Shown one piece after another: positions 7,827 to 15,644 of a stretch of 29,543 bases of DNA. Where the stretch lies: NCBI GenBank assembly GCA_045046885.1, contig JASFYX010000028.1, positions 1 to 29,543 on the forward strand, written 5' to 3'. The DNA is from CG1-02-35-72 sp045046885. Lineage in GTDB: Bacteria > Bacteroidota > Bacteroidia > Flavobacteriales > Flavobacteriaceae. The notes under the pieces are model-generated. The model searched no databases. It was not told the DNA's origin and saw only the letters and a program-made list of their open reading frames with translations. The translations under genes and the position numbers were made by a program. Positions within the stretch are counted from its first letter, which is position 1. The number at the start of each line of letters is the position of its first letter.

Positions 7827-8480
7827 ATGAAAACCTTAATAATCTATTCAACGCTTCTAATAATTTCTGTAATACTATTGATAAATTGTAGTAGTAGTAT
7901 TAATAACACACCTGTTTTTGTAAACAATAAATACCTAAATTATTTACCTGCTATTGCAAAAAAATACACACGTATCTGCAAAGAAAAAGAACTCAACAAT
8001 TCTGTAGAAATAAATGAGGCGTATAGATTAGATAAAGAACTAAAGCTTCTAGAAAGAGAATGGGGTACTAAAATATCTAAAAGCAACAATACAAACCCTT
8101 TTACTACCGCACTGCCTTTTAAAACATTACCTAGCATAAATTACACTATCAACCAGATAACTGTTATACGAGACAAAGTTTATAAAACCTGTATCATTAT
8201 AAAGTTTGATGTAATAATTACTAAAGATATTAAAAATGCATACGATGGGTTTCAAAAAAACCTTTTTATATACTATAAAGCTGTTGATAACAAGGGAAAG
8301 GAAATACCAAAAACAACTTCAATAGCTACAAATTACAATAGAGATAATTTAAAATCTGGTTTTACTTTCTCTATTTTAGGTCAACTAGGTCCTTTAGCAC
8401 AACTCGAAAACTTCGCAAAAATCAATTTGATATCTCAAGAAGAATACAACAACAAGAAATATAAAAATATAGCACCATGA
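7827..8480 (+). CDS. Unrecognised lipoprotein coupled to the surface peptidase
   Basis: 217 residues. The N-terminus is a lipoprotein signal: hydrophobic stretch 3-20 then LINC-SSS, with the lipid-modified Cys at about residue 21. The mature part has a Lys/Glu-rich helical segment (about 45-75) and then strand-rich sequence (ITVIRDKVYKTCIIIKFDVII, about 110-130). I do not recognise a family. An AAAAGGAAAC stretch just upstream of the ATG may act as a ribosome-binding site. The stop codon overlaps the start of the next gene (ATGA at 8477-8480), so the two are translated together. Plausible roles are an envelope partner, anchor, chaperone or inhibitor of the peptidase, but nothing in the sequence decides this. 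Confidence 0.75.
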   Translation: MKTLIIYSTLLIISVILLINCSSSINNTPVFVNNKYLNYLPAIAKKYTRICKEKELNNSVEINEAYRLDKELKLLEREWGTKISKSNNTNPFTTALPFKTLPSINYTINQITVIRDKVYKTCIIIKFDVIITKDIKNAYDGFQKNLFIYYKAVDNKGKEIPKTTSIATNYNRDNLKSGFTFSILGQLGPLAQLENFAKINLISQEEYNNKKYKNIAP

Positions 8481-11400
8481 AAAAAATTACTCTTTATTCG
8501 CTAATTATAAGCTTGTTTATCTCGAGTCTGTCTTTTGCTCAAACCACAACATCAGATAATTTTGTCTTTCACTACACAAACTCAAGCCTCATTTCTCAAA
8601 GTCTTATAGACGAAATGGAATTTAAATTTGATGCCATTGATAAAACTATTTATGAAGTTTGGAGCAATATTAATCTGCTAAATCGCTCTCAAAAAATAGA
8701 CGTGTATCTTTATGACGCTACAGAGTCTTTTCCATCAGCGCCAAGCGATATACGCAATTGGCATATAGGATATTATTCTACGTCTTCTAATGAGTTACAT
8801 ATAAAAGTACCCACAACTACAAGGCAATTAAAATATTTTCCAAATTTAGAAGCAGCGACTATTTCAATTTTAGCACGGTACATTGTAGATAAAAAGAAAG
8901 GTTCTAAACTGGTTGACGGACGTAGCTTTGCTTTTGGTTTATTTGAGTCGGGCTATTCACCTGATGTCAATCTAATAAATACTTATTTAAGTAATAATAG
9001 CAACACATTCCCCAATGGTTACAACTCTTTTAGTACGTGGGGTCAATTAGACGATGAAACCAATGTACAACTGGCTTACACTTATATGTTTGCCTCAATA
9101 TTTAGGTACGGCTACATACACGCTACAATATATAATGGCGTTTGGTATGGCTATGAAGGAGACCCTGGTGGCGTTTGGTATCAAATCACTAGGATATTTT
9201 TCCTTATAGATATTGCAAATGGTGGCATGAGAAAGTTTGTTGATAGAGACGATTTTGTTATCTATAGCAACAGTCAAGAACAAGCCGATTTATCATTAGA
9301 AGCTTTGCAATGGTATGCAAATAAGTACGATGAATATTATGGTGCAAGAATAAACCACCCGCTATTAGTAGCTATATACGGTTCAAATGAAACATACAGA
9401 TATGCAGAGCGTGGCAACATAGATTATTTAGAAGGAGGCGGCGAAGCGCGAGGACATGAGTTTTTAAGAACCAGTCCTGCCACAGAAAATCTAAATACAG
9501 AAAAGGATAGGGTTTTTACAAAATATTCGGGCATTATTGGCCATGAATTTATGCACAATGTATTTGCGTATTTAGCCGAAACAAGACCCCCAAGCTGGTT
9601 AAACGAAGGTTCTGCCATGTTTGGAGATGTAGGCTATCAAGAAGGCTATAAGGGTATTAATGTCTATAACATGGCAGGAAAACACAACTTTTTTTGGAAT
9701 ACCAACAGTATGTATTTTCCAGATTTAGATAAAATATTTGAAATGGATGGTGATTTTGGTTACAGGATGGGAACCTCTGCTTTCACTTTTATAAAAAATA
9801 GATTCCCAAAAGAGACACTCTTGCGATTTATGAAAAATTCTAATGATTTTTCAATTATTGGGTATGCTAATATTGGAGCGTTTCAATTACATCTGTACGA
9901 AACCTTATATCATAAATATATACCCACTTTTTTATTTAACCCTACTTGGGATTTAAATAGAACTTATACCGCAGGTTCTAATTATACATTTACTTGGGAT
10001 GGACATTATATCAGTAATTTGGTTATAGAATATTCAACAGATGCCAAGCAAAGTTGGATTCCAATAACAGAAGTTACCTTGTCAAGTGGCAGTTATGCTT
10101 GGACCGTACCAAACGCTACAAATTGTATTTTGCGTTTTTCTGATAAAAAACATCCCGAAATTAATTTTACGTATCAAATATTGGGTAACAAACCAACAAT
10201 AGGCGACGTATTTAATATGACTTTTGAAAATGGGGCTATTAACAATATAACCTCAGGAAATAGCGGTACAGGAAAAGATTATGTAAGCTATGTGCCAAGA
10301 AGTGGCAACGGTAATTACGCCAATTTTAATGGCTTGTGGAATGGCATAACTGTTCAGAATTACCCCGATTTAAATCTGAATGAAAATTGGACTATTCAAG
10401 GTGATTTTTTAATAGAAAACACAACAGGAGTTATGAATACAAAGCCTGTTTTATTAGAAAAAATAGCTACCGATTATTGGCATAAAAACTATTCTATTTC
10501 TTTCAACAATAATGGTGCAAACAAACTCCGTTTTGAATATCAATTAGAAAACAATTCAACCGTTTATTTAGATGTTGATGTGGGTATAACTAATAATAAT
10601 TGGTACACATTTTATTTTGCGCGTTCAGTAGAAAATAATCTTGTAGAAGCACGCGTCTATAATCAAAATGGAACCTTAATAGGTAGTAATAGCAGACCCT
10701 TAAATGGCGAAGGGAAAGTAAAAACGGGCAATGGCGGCTTATATTTAGGTAGTGGCGATTTTTCACTTAACGAAACATGCTTACAAGGCGGTCTTGATAA
10801 TATTATAATTTCTGATACTTACTCTGCAAGTCTTCTCTTAAATCAATTTAGCAGTGCACCTATTGTATCAGATATACCCAATCAAACCATAGCAAGTGGT
10901 GGTAGTTTTACCACAATTCAATTAGATGATTTTGTAAATGATCCCGATAATTCTGACAGCGAATTAACTTGGCGTTATACGGGAAATTCCGCGCTTTCTG
11001 TTACAATTGACGCCAATAGAATAGCTACAATTAATACACCAAGTGCAAATTGGAGCGGTCAAGAAACAATTACTTTCACGGCTACAGATCCCGATAATAA
11101 TACAGGAAGTGATGATGTCATATTCTCAGGAGGTGCAACACTTGTACTCCATTTTGATGGTGTTAATGATTACTTGAAACTTAGCAATTTTACTTATCCC
11201 ACAGCAAATATGACAATTGAAGCTTGGATAAAACCAAGTGATATTACTAGCACTCAAGAAATTATTTTTGGCAAAAACCCTTCAAACGGTAGTGCCATAC
11301 AATTTAGAATTAGTAAAGATGGCAGATTGTTATATGGCGAAAACCCTACTTGGGCTTACGTAACAGCCAGTAATTGCATTACACTAAACCAATGGAATCA

Positions 11401-12040
11401 TGTAGCGCTAGTAAAAGAAAATGGCGTGTGTAAATTATATGTAAACGGCATTAAACTAAATGAATATAATGTTAATCAAGGTGTTACGCCAACAAATTTT
11501 AGTATTGGTGGTAGAGCCGAAAATATGGATCGCTTCTTTAAAGGTGAGATGATTGATTTAAGAATATGGAATATTGCACGGTCGCAATCAGAAATACAAG
11601 CAAAAATGTACAATGTTTTAAGTGCCTCAGAAACGGGTTTGTTGGCTTATTGGAAAATGAATGAAGGGAGTGGACAAACAGCCGATAATTTAGTTAATAG
11701 TGGTTTTGGACTTCAATTGGGGTCAACAACTAATACAGATACAAACGACCCAGTTTGGATGCTCTCTACAACACCGGTTAACCAAGAGGTTTTAGGTGTA
11801 TCAGATGTCTATTTAGACAAAGCATTTTTAATGTACCCAAATCCGTCAAAAAACAATCTAAACATCAATTTACCCGAAAAAGTTGATTTATCTATTTACA
11901 CCATAACCGGCCAAAAAATTTTAGAAAAGAAGAATATTAAAAAAGGTCTTATTGATGTTTCAAAACTTAAATCGGGTCTTTATATAGTGCTATTTAAGGG
12001 AGTGAAAGGAACGCTCTCTAAAAAACTCATTATCGAATAA
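8477..12040 (+). CDS. T9SS-exported multidomain metallopeptidase (HExxH, Ig-like, two LamG domains)
   Basis: 1187 residues. Signal peptide 1-21 (SLSFAQ). The zinc-peptidase core has HEFMH at 356-360 and the downstream Glu377 in PPSWLNEGSAMFGD, the gluzincin (MA clan, peptidase_MA-like) arrangement. Residues 22-340 are a large N-terminal region of no recognised family. About 490-570 is an Ig-like domain (VIEYSTDAKQSWIPI, YAWTVP). About 578-785 is a first laminin-G/concanavalin-like domain, 795-885 an Ig/cadherin-like repeat (NDPDNSDSELTW, ATDPDNNTGSDD), and 887-1085 a second LamG domain (LHFDGVNDYLKL, WNHVALVKENG, GEMIDLRIWN). The end (about 1113-1187: YPNPSKNNLNI, GLYIVLF, KKLIIE) is a type A T9SS sorting domain, so the protein crosses the outer membrane and is released or surface-attached. 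The LamG domains suggest carbohydrate or glycoprotein binding. The substrate is unknown. Confidence 0.9.
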   Translation: MKKITLYSLIISLFISSLSFAQTTTSDNFVFHYTNSSLISQSLIDEMEFKFDAIDKTIYEVWSNINLLNRSQKIDVYLYDATESFPSAPSDIRNWHIGYYSTSSNELHIKVPTTTRQLKYFPNLEAATISILARYIVDKKKGSKLVDGRSFAFGLFESGYSPDVNLINTYLSNNSNTFPNGYNSFSTWGQLDDETNVQLAYTYMFASIFRYGYIHATIYNGVWYGYEGDPGGVWYQITRIFFLIDIANGGMRKFVDRDDFVIYSNSQEQADLSLEALQWYANKYDEYYGARINHPLLVAIYGSNETYRYAERGNIDYLEGGGEARGHEFLRTSPATENLNTEKDRVFTKYSGIIGHEFMHNVFAYLAETRPPSWLNEGSAMFGDVGYQEGYKGINVYNMAGKHNFFWNTNSMYFPDLDKIFEMDGDFGYRMGTSAFTFIKNRFPKETLLRFMKNSNDFSIIGYANIGAFQLHLYETLYHKYIPTFLFNPTWDLNRTYTAGSNYTFTWDGHYISNLVIEYSTDAKQSWIPITEVTLSSGSYAWTVPNATNCILRFSDKKHPEINFTYQILGNKPTIGDVFNMTFENGAINNITSGNSGTGKDYVSYVPRSGNGNYANFNGLWNGITVQNYPDLNLNENWTIQGDFLIENTTGVMNTKPVLLEKIATDYWHKNYSISFNNNGANKLRFEYQLENNSTVYLDVDVGITNNNWYTFYFARSVENNLVEARVYNQNGTLIGSNSRPLNGEGKVKTGNGGLYLGSGDFSLNETCLQGGLDNIIISDTYSASLLLNQFSSAPIVSDIPNQTIASGGSFTTIQLDDFVNDPDNSDSELTWRYTGNSALSVTIDANRIATINTPSANWSGQETITFTATDPDNNTGSDDVIFSGGATLVLHFDGVNDYLKLSNFTYPTANMTIEAWIKPSDITSTQEIIFGKNPSNGSAIQFRISKDGRLLYGENPTWAYVTASNCITLNQWNHVALVKENGVCKLYVNGIKLNEYNVNQGVTPTNFSIGGRAENMDRFFKGEMIDLRIWNIARSQSEIQAKMYNVLSASETGLLAYWKMNEGSGQTADNLVNSGFGLQLGSTTNTDTNDPVWMLSTTPVNQEVLGVSDVYLDKAFLMYPNPSKNNLNINLPEKVDLSIYTITGQKILEKKNIKKGLIDVSKLKSGLYIVLFKGVKGTLSKKLIIE

Positions 12041-12041
12041 A

Positions 12042-12049
12042 TAAATTTG
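12042..12049 (+). promoter_or_regulatory. Candidate -7 element for the SPFH operon
   Basis: TAAATTTG matches TAnnTTTG exactly, starting just after the peptidase stop codon and about 88 nt before the SPFH start. No TTG is seen at the proper distance upstream, so support is partial. No convincing terminator lies between the peptidase gene and the SPFH gene, and read-through is possible. Confidence 0.3.
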
Positions 12050-12136
12050 AAAATATAACACGTGGAGCTTAGAACCCACTTTAAAAAACAAAGCGTATCC
12101 GAAAAGCTATACGAGTAGGACCAAAACAAACACATT

Positions 12137-13342
12137 ATGGGATTATTTGACAGAACAGGTAAAGGCCGCACTTTTGATGGGAAAGAAAGTGAAAGAAAAG
12201 GCTTTATAGACAGAATAATATGGGAAACTGAAAAAGGAGAAATTACCTATAAGTTTCCTTATGATAACCTAACAACAGGAGCCGTTTTAATTGTTCGTGA
12301 ACATCAAAAGGCATTCTTCTTTAAAGATGGGGTGATGTATGATTCTTTCGGACCGGGAAGGCATACCTTAGAAACGGCAAACATACCATTTCTTCATAAA
12401 GCTCTAGACATCGCAACAGGTGGTGACAGCTCATTTATTGCAGAAGTATGGTTTGTAAGTACAGAACTGGCAAAAAGAAATATGCCTTGGGGTATTGGTG
12501 GATTAGAAATTGTGGATCCTTATGTCGGGGTTCTCGTAAAGCTAGGCGCCAGAGGCCAATATGGTTTTAAAATTTCTGATCCAGAAATCTTAATTAAAAA
12601 AATGGTAGGCTCATCTCACACATTTACTACAAATGAACTCTATGAACAATTTGAAGGTGACGTAATAGAAGGGGTGAAGAATGATTTAGCTGATTTTATA
12701 AAAAAGGAAAAATTAAGTATCGGTGATCTTGCTCGCTCACAGAAAGATATTGCAAATCATATAAAACAAAACCTCGATGTCACATTTATGGAGTATGGTG
12801 TTGAACTTCTCAATTTTAATATAAAAGGAATTGAAATTGATAAGAAGGATGAAGCTTACAAAACAGCAATGGAAGGTATTGCAGCAGGTGCTGCAGCAAA
12901 ACGCAGAAGAGAGATACTAGGCGATGCTTACACACAAGAACGTCAATTAGACATTATGGAACAAGCCGCTAAAAATGAAGGTATGGCAGGTGCTGCCATG
13001 GGCGCAGGTATGGGTGCCGGAATGGGCTTAGGCATGGGTAACATGGTAGGTAACATGATGACTAACGTGCAAGGAAATCCACAACAATCAGGAGCGCCAC
13101 AGCCTCCAGGAGCCGTTCCGCCACCCGTAGCCACTATATACACCACGCAAAACGGACAGACCTTAGGACCTTATTCAATACAACAGATAAATGAATTTGT
13201 TACACAAAACACAGTCACAAAAGACTCTCTTGTATGGAAACAAGGCATGCAAAATTGGGTTGCAGCAGCAACATTACCAGAATTACAACCACTGTTTCAG
13301 CAATCAAATACACCGCCTCCTCCACCGCCACCTGTTAAATAG
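12137..13342 (+). CDS. SPFH-domain protein (YdjI-like) with C-terminal GYF_2 domain
   Basis: 401 residues. The start MGLFDR and the segment LTTGAVLIVREHQKAFFF, FGPGRHTL, then an SPFH/band-7-like core to about residue 240 match the COG4260 group typified by Bacillus YdjI, often mislabelled virion core protein. There is no transmembrane helix or signal peptide, so it should be a cytoplasmic, membrane-associated scaffold. A Gly/Met/Ala-rich low-complexity segment (283-309) and Pro-rich linker precede a GYF_2 (DUF4339) domain at about 334-385 (GPYSIQQINEFV, DSLVWKQGMQNWV), which probably recruits a partner. The tail is poly-Pro (393-399). Relatives take part in membrane-stress or phage-shock-like modules. 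It is first in a three-gene operon with two membrane proteins. Confidence 0.88.
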   Translation: MGLFDRTGKGRTFDGKESERKGFIDRIIWETEKGEITYKFPYDNLTTGAVLIVREHQKAFFFKDGVMYDSFGPGRHTLETANIPFLHKALDIATGGDSSFIAEVWFVSTELAKRNMPWGIGGLEIVDPYVGVLVKLGARGQYGFKISDPEILIKKMVGSSHTFTTNELYEQFEGDVIEGVKNDLADFIKKEKLSIGDLARSQKDIANHIKQNLDVTFMEYGVELLNFNIKGIEIDKKDEAYKTAMEGIAAGAAAKRRREILGDAYTQERQLDIMEQAAKNEGMAGAAMGAGMGAGMGLGMGNMVGNMMTNVQGNPQQSGAPQPPGAVPPPVATIYTTQNGQTLGPYSIQQINEFVTQNTVTKDSLVWKQGMQNWVAAATLPELQPLFQQSNTPPPPPPPVK

Positions 13343-13387
13343 GGTGTATCACTAAATATATTTTAAACCTTTTAAAACCAAATAAAA

Positions 13388-14131
13388 ATGAAATATTTAA
13401 ATACAATACTCTTAATAATAGTTCCCAGTGTAACTATTGGTCTTTTCTTTTTGTTAGGAGACCCCTTAGAAACACCTTTATTCTATGTTAATCTAGGATT
13501 CACATGCCTCTTAGAGTTGATTCTTTTCGGCACAATAATAAGAGTTTCTAGCAAACCTCTGTTTAATGTCCCTAATCTGGCAGCATCTATCCAAATAGGT
13601 CGCTATGTCTTTTTAGCAGCAACTATTATGGTTGTTTATAATGTGTTATTTTATATCCTTAAAATTGACATTCACCCCAAATGGTACTTTGGCGCATTAA
13701 TTTTAACAACTCTTATTTACCTTGTCTTTATCATATTTGTCATTCAAGGTGGTAAGGTTCAAATGCAGCAAAGTGCAGATGTTAAAGAAAAAACAATACA
13801 GAGAACCAATTTTAAAGACAATGCCTTAGCTCTAAGTACTGATTATAAGCGCATGGCAATATCAAAAAAAAAGATAGACTATAAACTACTTGAAGAATGC
13901 AAGAAAGCTATCAATCTAATAGGTGATAAAATAAGCATAATTCCAATTGCAAAACTAGAAAGAAACACTGAACTCATTGCCAAAATAAACGATGAAATAA
14001 ATGAACTTCAAATCATCTTAAATCAGATAAAAGAAACCGACGACACAAAAAATAATATCGTGCAAATACAAATTTTGCGAGATAATGCTTACGGTGTGGC
14101 CGATAAAATCAATTTAATTAATCAAATCTAA
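13388..14131 (+). CDS. Four-helix membrane protein of the SPFH operon, unrecognised
   Basis: 247 residues. Four hydrophobic segments at about 4-23, 31-51, 70-92 and 99-120 form the N-terminal half. The rest (121-247) is a charged, helical, presumably cytoplasmic region with Ile/Leu heptad-like spacing (ELIAKINDEINELQIILNQI, 195-214), suggesting a coiled coil. I do not recognise a family. It lies 45 nt after the SPFH gene and 11 nt before the zinc-ribbon gene, so it belongs to the same operon. A membrane anchor or platform for the SPFH protein is a reasonable inference from this context only. Confidence 0.8.
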   Translation: MKYLNTILLIIVPSVTIGLFFLLGDPLETPLFYVNLGFTCLLELILFGTIIRVSSKPLFNVPNLAASIQIGRYVFLAATIMVVYNVLFYILKIDIHPKWYFGALILTTLIYLVFIIFVIQGGKVQMQQSADVKEKTIQRTNFKDNALALSTDYKRMAISKKKIDYKLLEECKKAINLIGDKISIIPIAKLERNTELIAKINDEINELQIILNQIKETDDTKNNIVQIQILRDNAYGVADKINLINQI

Positions 14132-14142
14132 ATTTTATAAAT

Positions 14143-15210
14143 ATGTCTTCAATTCAAATTCAACAAATTAAATGTCCAGAATGTGGTGGACAACTAAACA
14201 GTGTAGGCCCTTTTTCGCCACTAAAGACCTGTGCCTATTGCCATAGTGAATTCCAAGTCACTGGAACTATGGAGAAAGAAATGGAAACACCCGATCGTAT
14301 CATCGTTTTTAAAACAAATAAAGATGATTTTGAAAAAGAAGTGTTAACACTATTAGCCGAAGAAGATTATGCCCCTAACGATATTTTTGAAACTGCTGCT
14401 TTTAAAGATGTAGAAGGTATTTATCTTCCTATGTATTTATTTGAAGGGAAATATGAATGCTCATGGAATTGTTCCGTGGGTTATGCAGAAAATGAAGTGA
14501 GAGCTACCTATGATGGTAAAGGTGTAAAAGATGTTGAGGTTATCAAATACAGACCTCAAAGCGGCACGACAAAAAGTAATTATGCCATTGTATGTGTAGC
14601 TTATGAGGGACAAGAAATAAAACCTGAACTCATTGAATACACACGCTCTTATTTTTATGATAAAAACGCAGCTAAAGCTTTTGATGGAACCGATTTAGAA
14701 GGCTATAACTTTGTACTTCATAACTTAGACAAAGAATTAACTTGGGATAAATACGGAACAAGTTCAATAGAATATCTATCAGAACAAAAAAGTCTTGAAC
14801 AAATACCTGGTGATAATTACAAAGATTTTACCTGTAGCTTAAGCACAGACGAAAAAAATGATGGCAGACTGGTTTTTCTTCCTTTCTGGATGGTATATTA
14901 CGATTATAAAGACGAACATCATTATGCTATTATGGATGGAACTGGTGATTCTGGCATTACAGGAAGTACACCTGTAGATTTAGATAGATACAATGCTGTA
15001 CAAAAATGGCATAAAATTGCTAAATATGTTAAATGGGCTGCTTTTGCATCACTTATTCTTATCTTAAAATCAATATATTTCCCAATAATTGTTTGGGCTG
15101 CATTTGGTGGGTTAAAGGGGTACGCTATTTATAATGAAAAAATGATTTTAAATGCTAATAAAAAAATCAGGGAAGATAAGTTAGCTGAAATACTTGCCAG
15201 TGAAAATTAG
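14143..15210 (+). CDS. Zinc-ribbon membrane protein of the SPFH operon
   Basis: 355 residues. An N-terminal TFIIB-like zinc ribbon has Cys11, Cys14, Cys30 and Cys33 (CPECGG, CAYCHS). The middle holds two related beta-rich stretches: GIYLPMYLFEGKYECSWNC (92-110) and LVFLPFWMVYYDYKDEHHYA (243-262). Both follow a [YF]LP[MF][YW] pattern, suggesting an internal duplication. Hydrophobic segments at about 295-310 and 312-328 form a C-terminal membrane hairpin, followed by a basic tail. This plan resembles zinc-ribbon membrane proteins encoded beside SPFH/PspA genes, such as the Bacillus ydjFGHI locus, but no one-to-one ortholog can be named. It is the last gene of the operon; the hairpin at 15369-15401 lies 158 nt beyond and could end this transcript too. 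Confidence 0.82.
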   Translation: MSSIQIQQIKCPECGGQLNSVGPFSPLKTCAYCHSEFQVTGTMEKEMETPDRIIVFKTNKDDFEKEVLTLLAEEDYAPNDIFETAAFKDVEGIYLPMYLFEGKYECSWNCSVGYAENEVRATYDGKGVKDVEVIKYRPQSGTTKSNYAIVCVAYEGQEIKPELIEYTRSYFYDKNAAKAFDGTDLEGYNFVLHNLDKELTWDKYGTSSIEYLSEQKSLEQIPGDNYKDFTCSLSTDEKNDGRLVFLPFWMVYYDYKDEHHYAIMDGTGDSGITGSTPVDLDRYNAVQKWHKIAKYVKWAAFASLILILKSIYFPIIVWAAFGGLKGYAIYNEKMILNANKKIREDKLAEILASEN

Positions 15211-15368
15211 AATAAATTGAGGCCTTAAAAAGCTATTTTAAAAGTACAAGCCAGTGTCTATTTAACTACCATTAGAAAACTATTATTATATATTGAAATA
15301 ATACTGACACCGAATTAGCCCCTTTTTATATGCTAAAACTTGGTATTATATGGTATTTTTAAAAAATA

Positions 15369-15401
15369 AAAAACCCGTAAACATTTGATTTACGGGTTTT
15401 T
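15369..15401 (-). terminator. Bidirectional terminator between the SPFH operon and tRNA-Ser
   Basis: Thirteen-base arms 15369-15381 and 15389-15401 (AAAAACCCGTAAA / TTTACGGGTTTTT) flank a seven-base loop. On the minus strand the stem leads into an interrupted T-rich tract, which suits termination of the tRNA. On the plus strand the arm itself ends in T5. It probably serves both sides. Confidence 0.8.
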
Positions 15402-15424
15402 AGTTGGATTTGACAAAATCCTAG

Positions 15425-15509
15425 CGGAGAAAGAGGGATTCGAACCCCCGGAGGTGTGACCCTCAACAGTTTTCAAGACTGCCGCATTCGACCACTCTGC
15501 CATTTCTCC
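15425..15509 (-). tRNA. tRNA-Ser (anticodon TGA)
   Basis: Read on the minus strand, the 7-bp acceptor stem GGAGAAA (plus 15503-15509) pairs with TTTCTCC (plus 15426-15432), with G as discriminator at 15425. The anticodon loop reads CTTGAAA with TGA as anticodon, decoding UCA and other UCN codons. There is a long class II variable arm (GGGTCACACCTCC region) and a normal T arm with GGTTCGAATCC. The 3' CCA is not encoded. Total length is 85 nt. An open frame across this gene (15390-15599) is not a protein gene. Confidence 0.96.
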
Positions 15510-15520
15510 TTTAGCGTGCG

Positions 15521-15551
15521 CAAATATAAAACCCTTTTTTGTTTTGCTCAA
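15521..15551 (-). promoter_or_regulatory. Promoter of tRNA-Ser
   Basis: On the minus strand TTG (plus 15549-15551), a 20-nt spacer and a perfect TATATTTG (plus 15521-15528) lie 12 nt before the tRNA 5' end. This is the best match in the window to the Bacteroidota housekeeping promoter and helps validate the consensus used elsewhere. Confidence 0.65.
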
Positions 15552-15644
15552 ACATTTTTGTTCTTTTTTTTGATTATAAATGCATAACGAAAAAGACATT
15601 TAATAATTCGAAAAAAAAACTTACTTTGTGAAGCAATATTTAAT

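Noticed and set aside
15211..15368. Small gene or RNA in the spacer after the SPFH operon
   Set aside because: No start with a plausible frame and no strong hairpin were found; only a 5-bp GTGTC/GACAC pair and a short GGTATT repeat, which are not significant.
15390..15599. Open frame on the minus strand as a small protein
   Set aside because: It runs across the tRNA-Ser gene, its terminator and its promoter.
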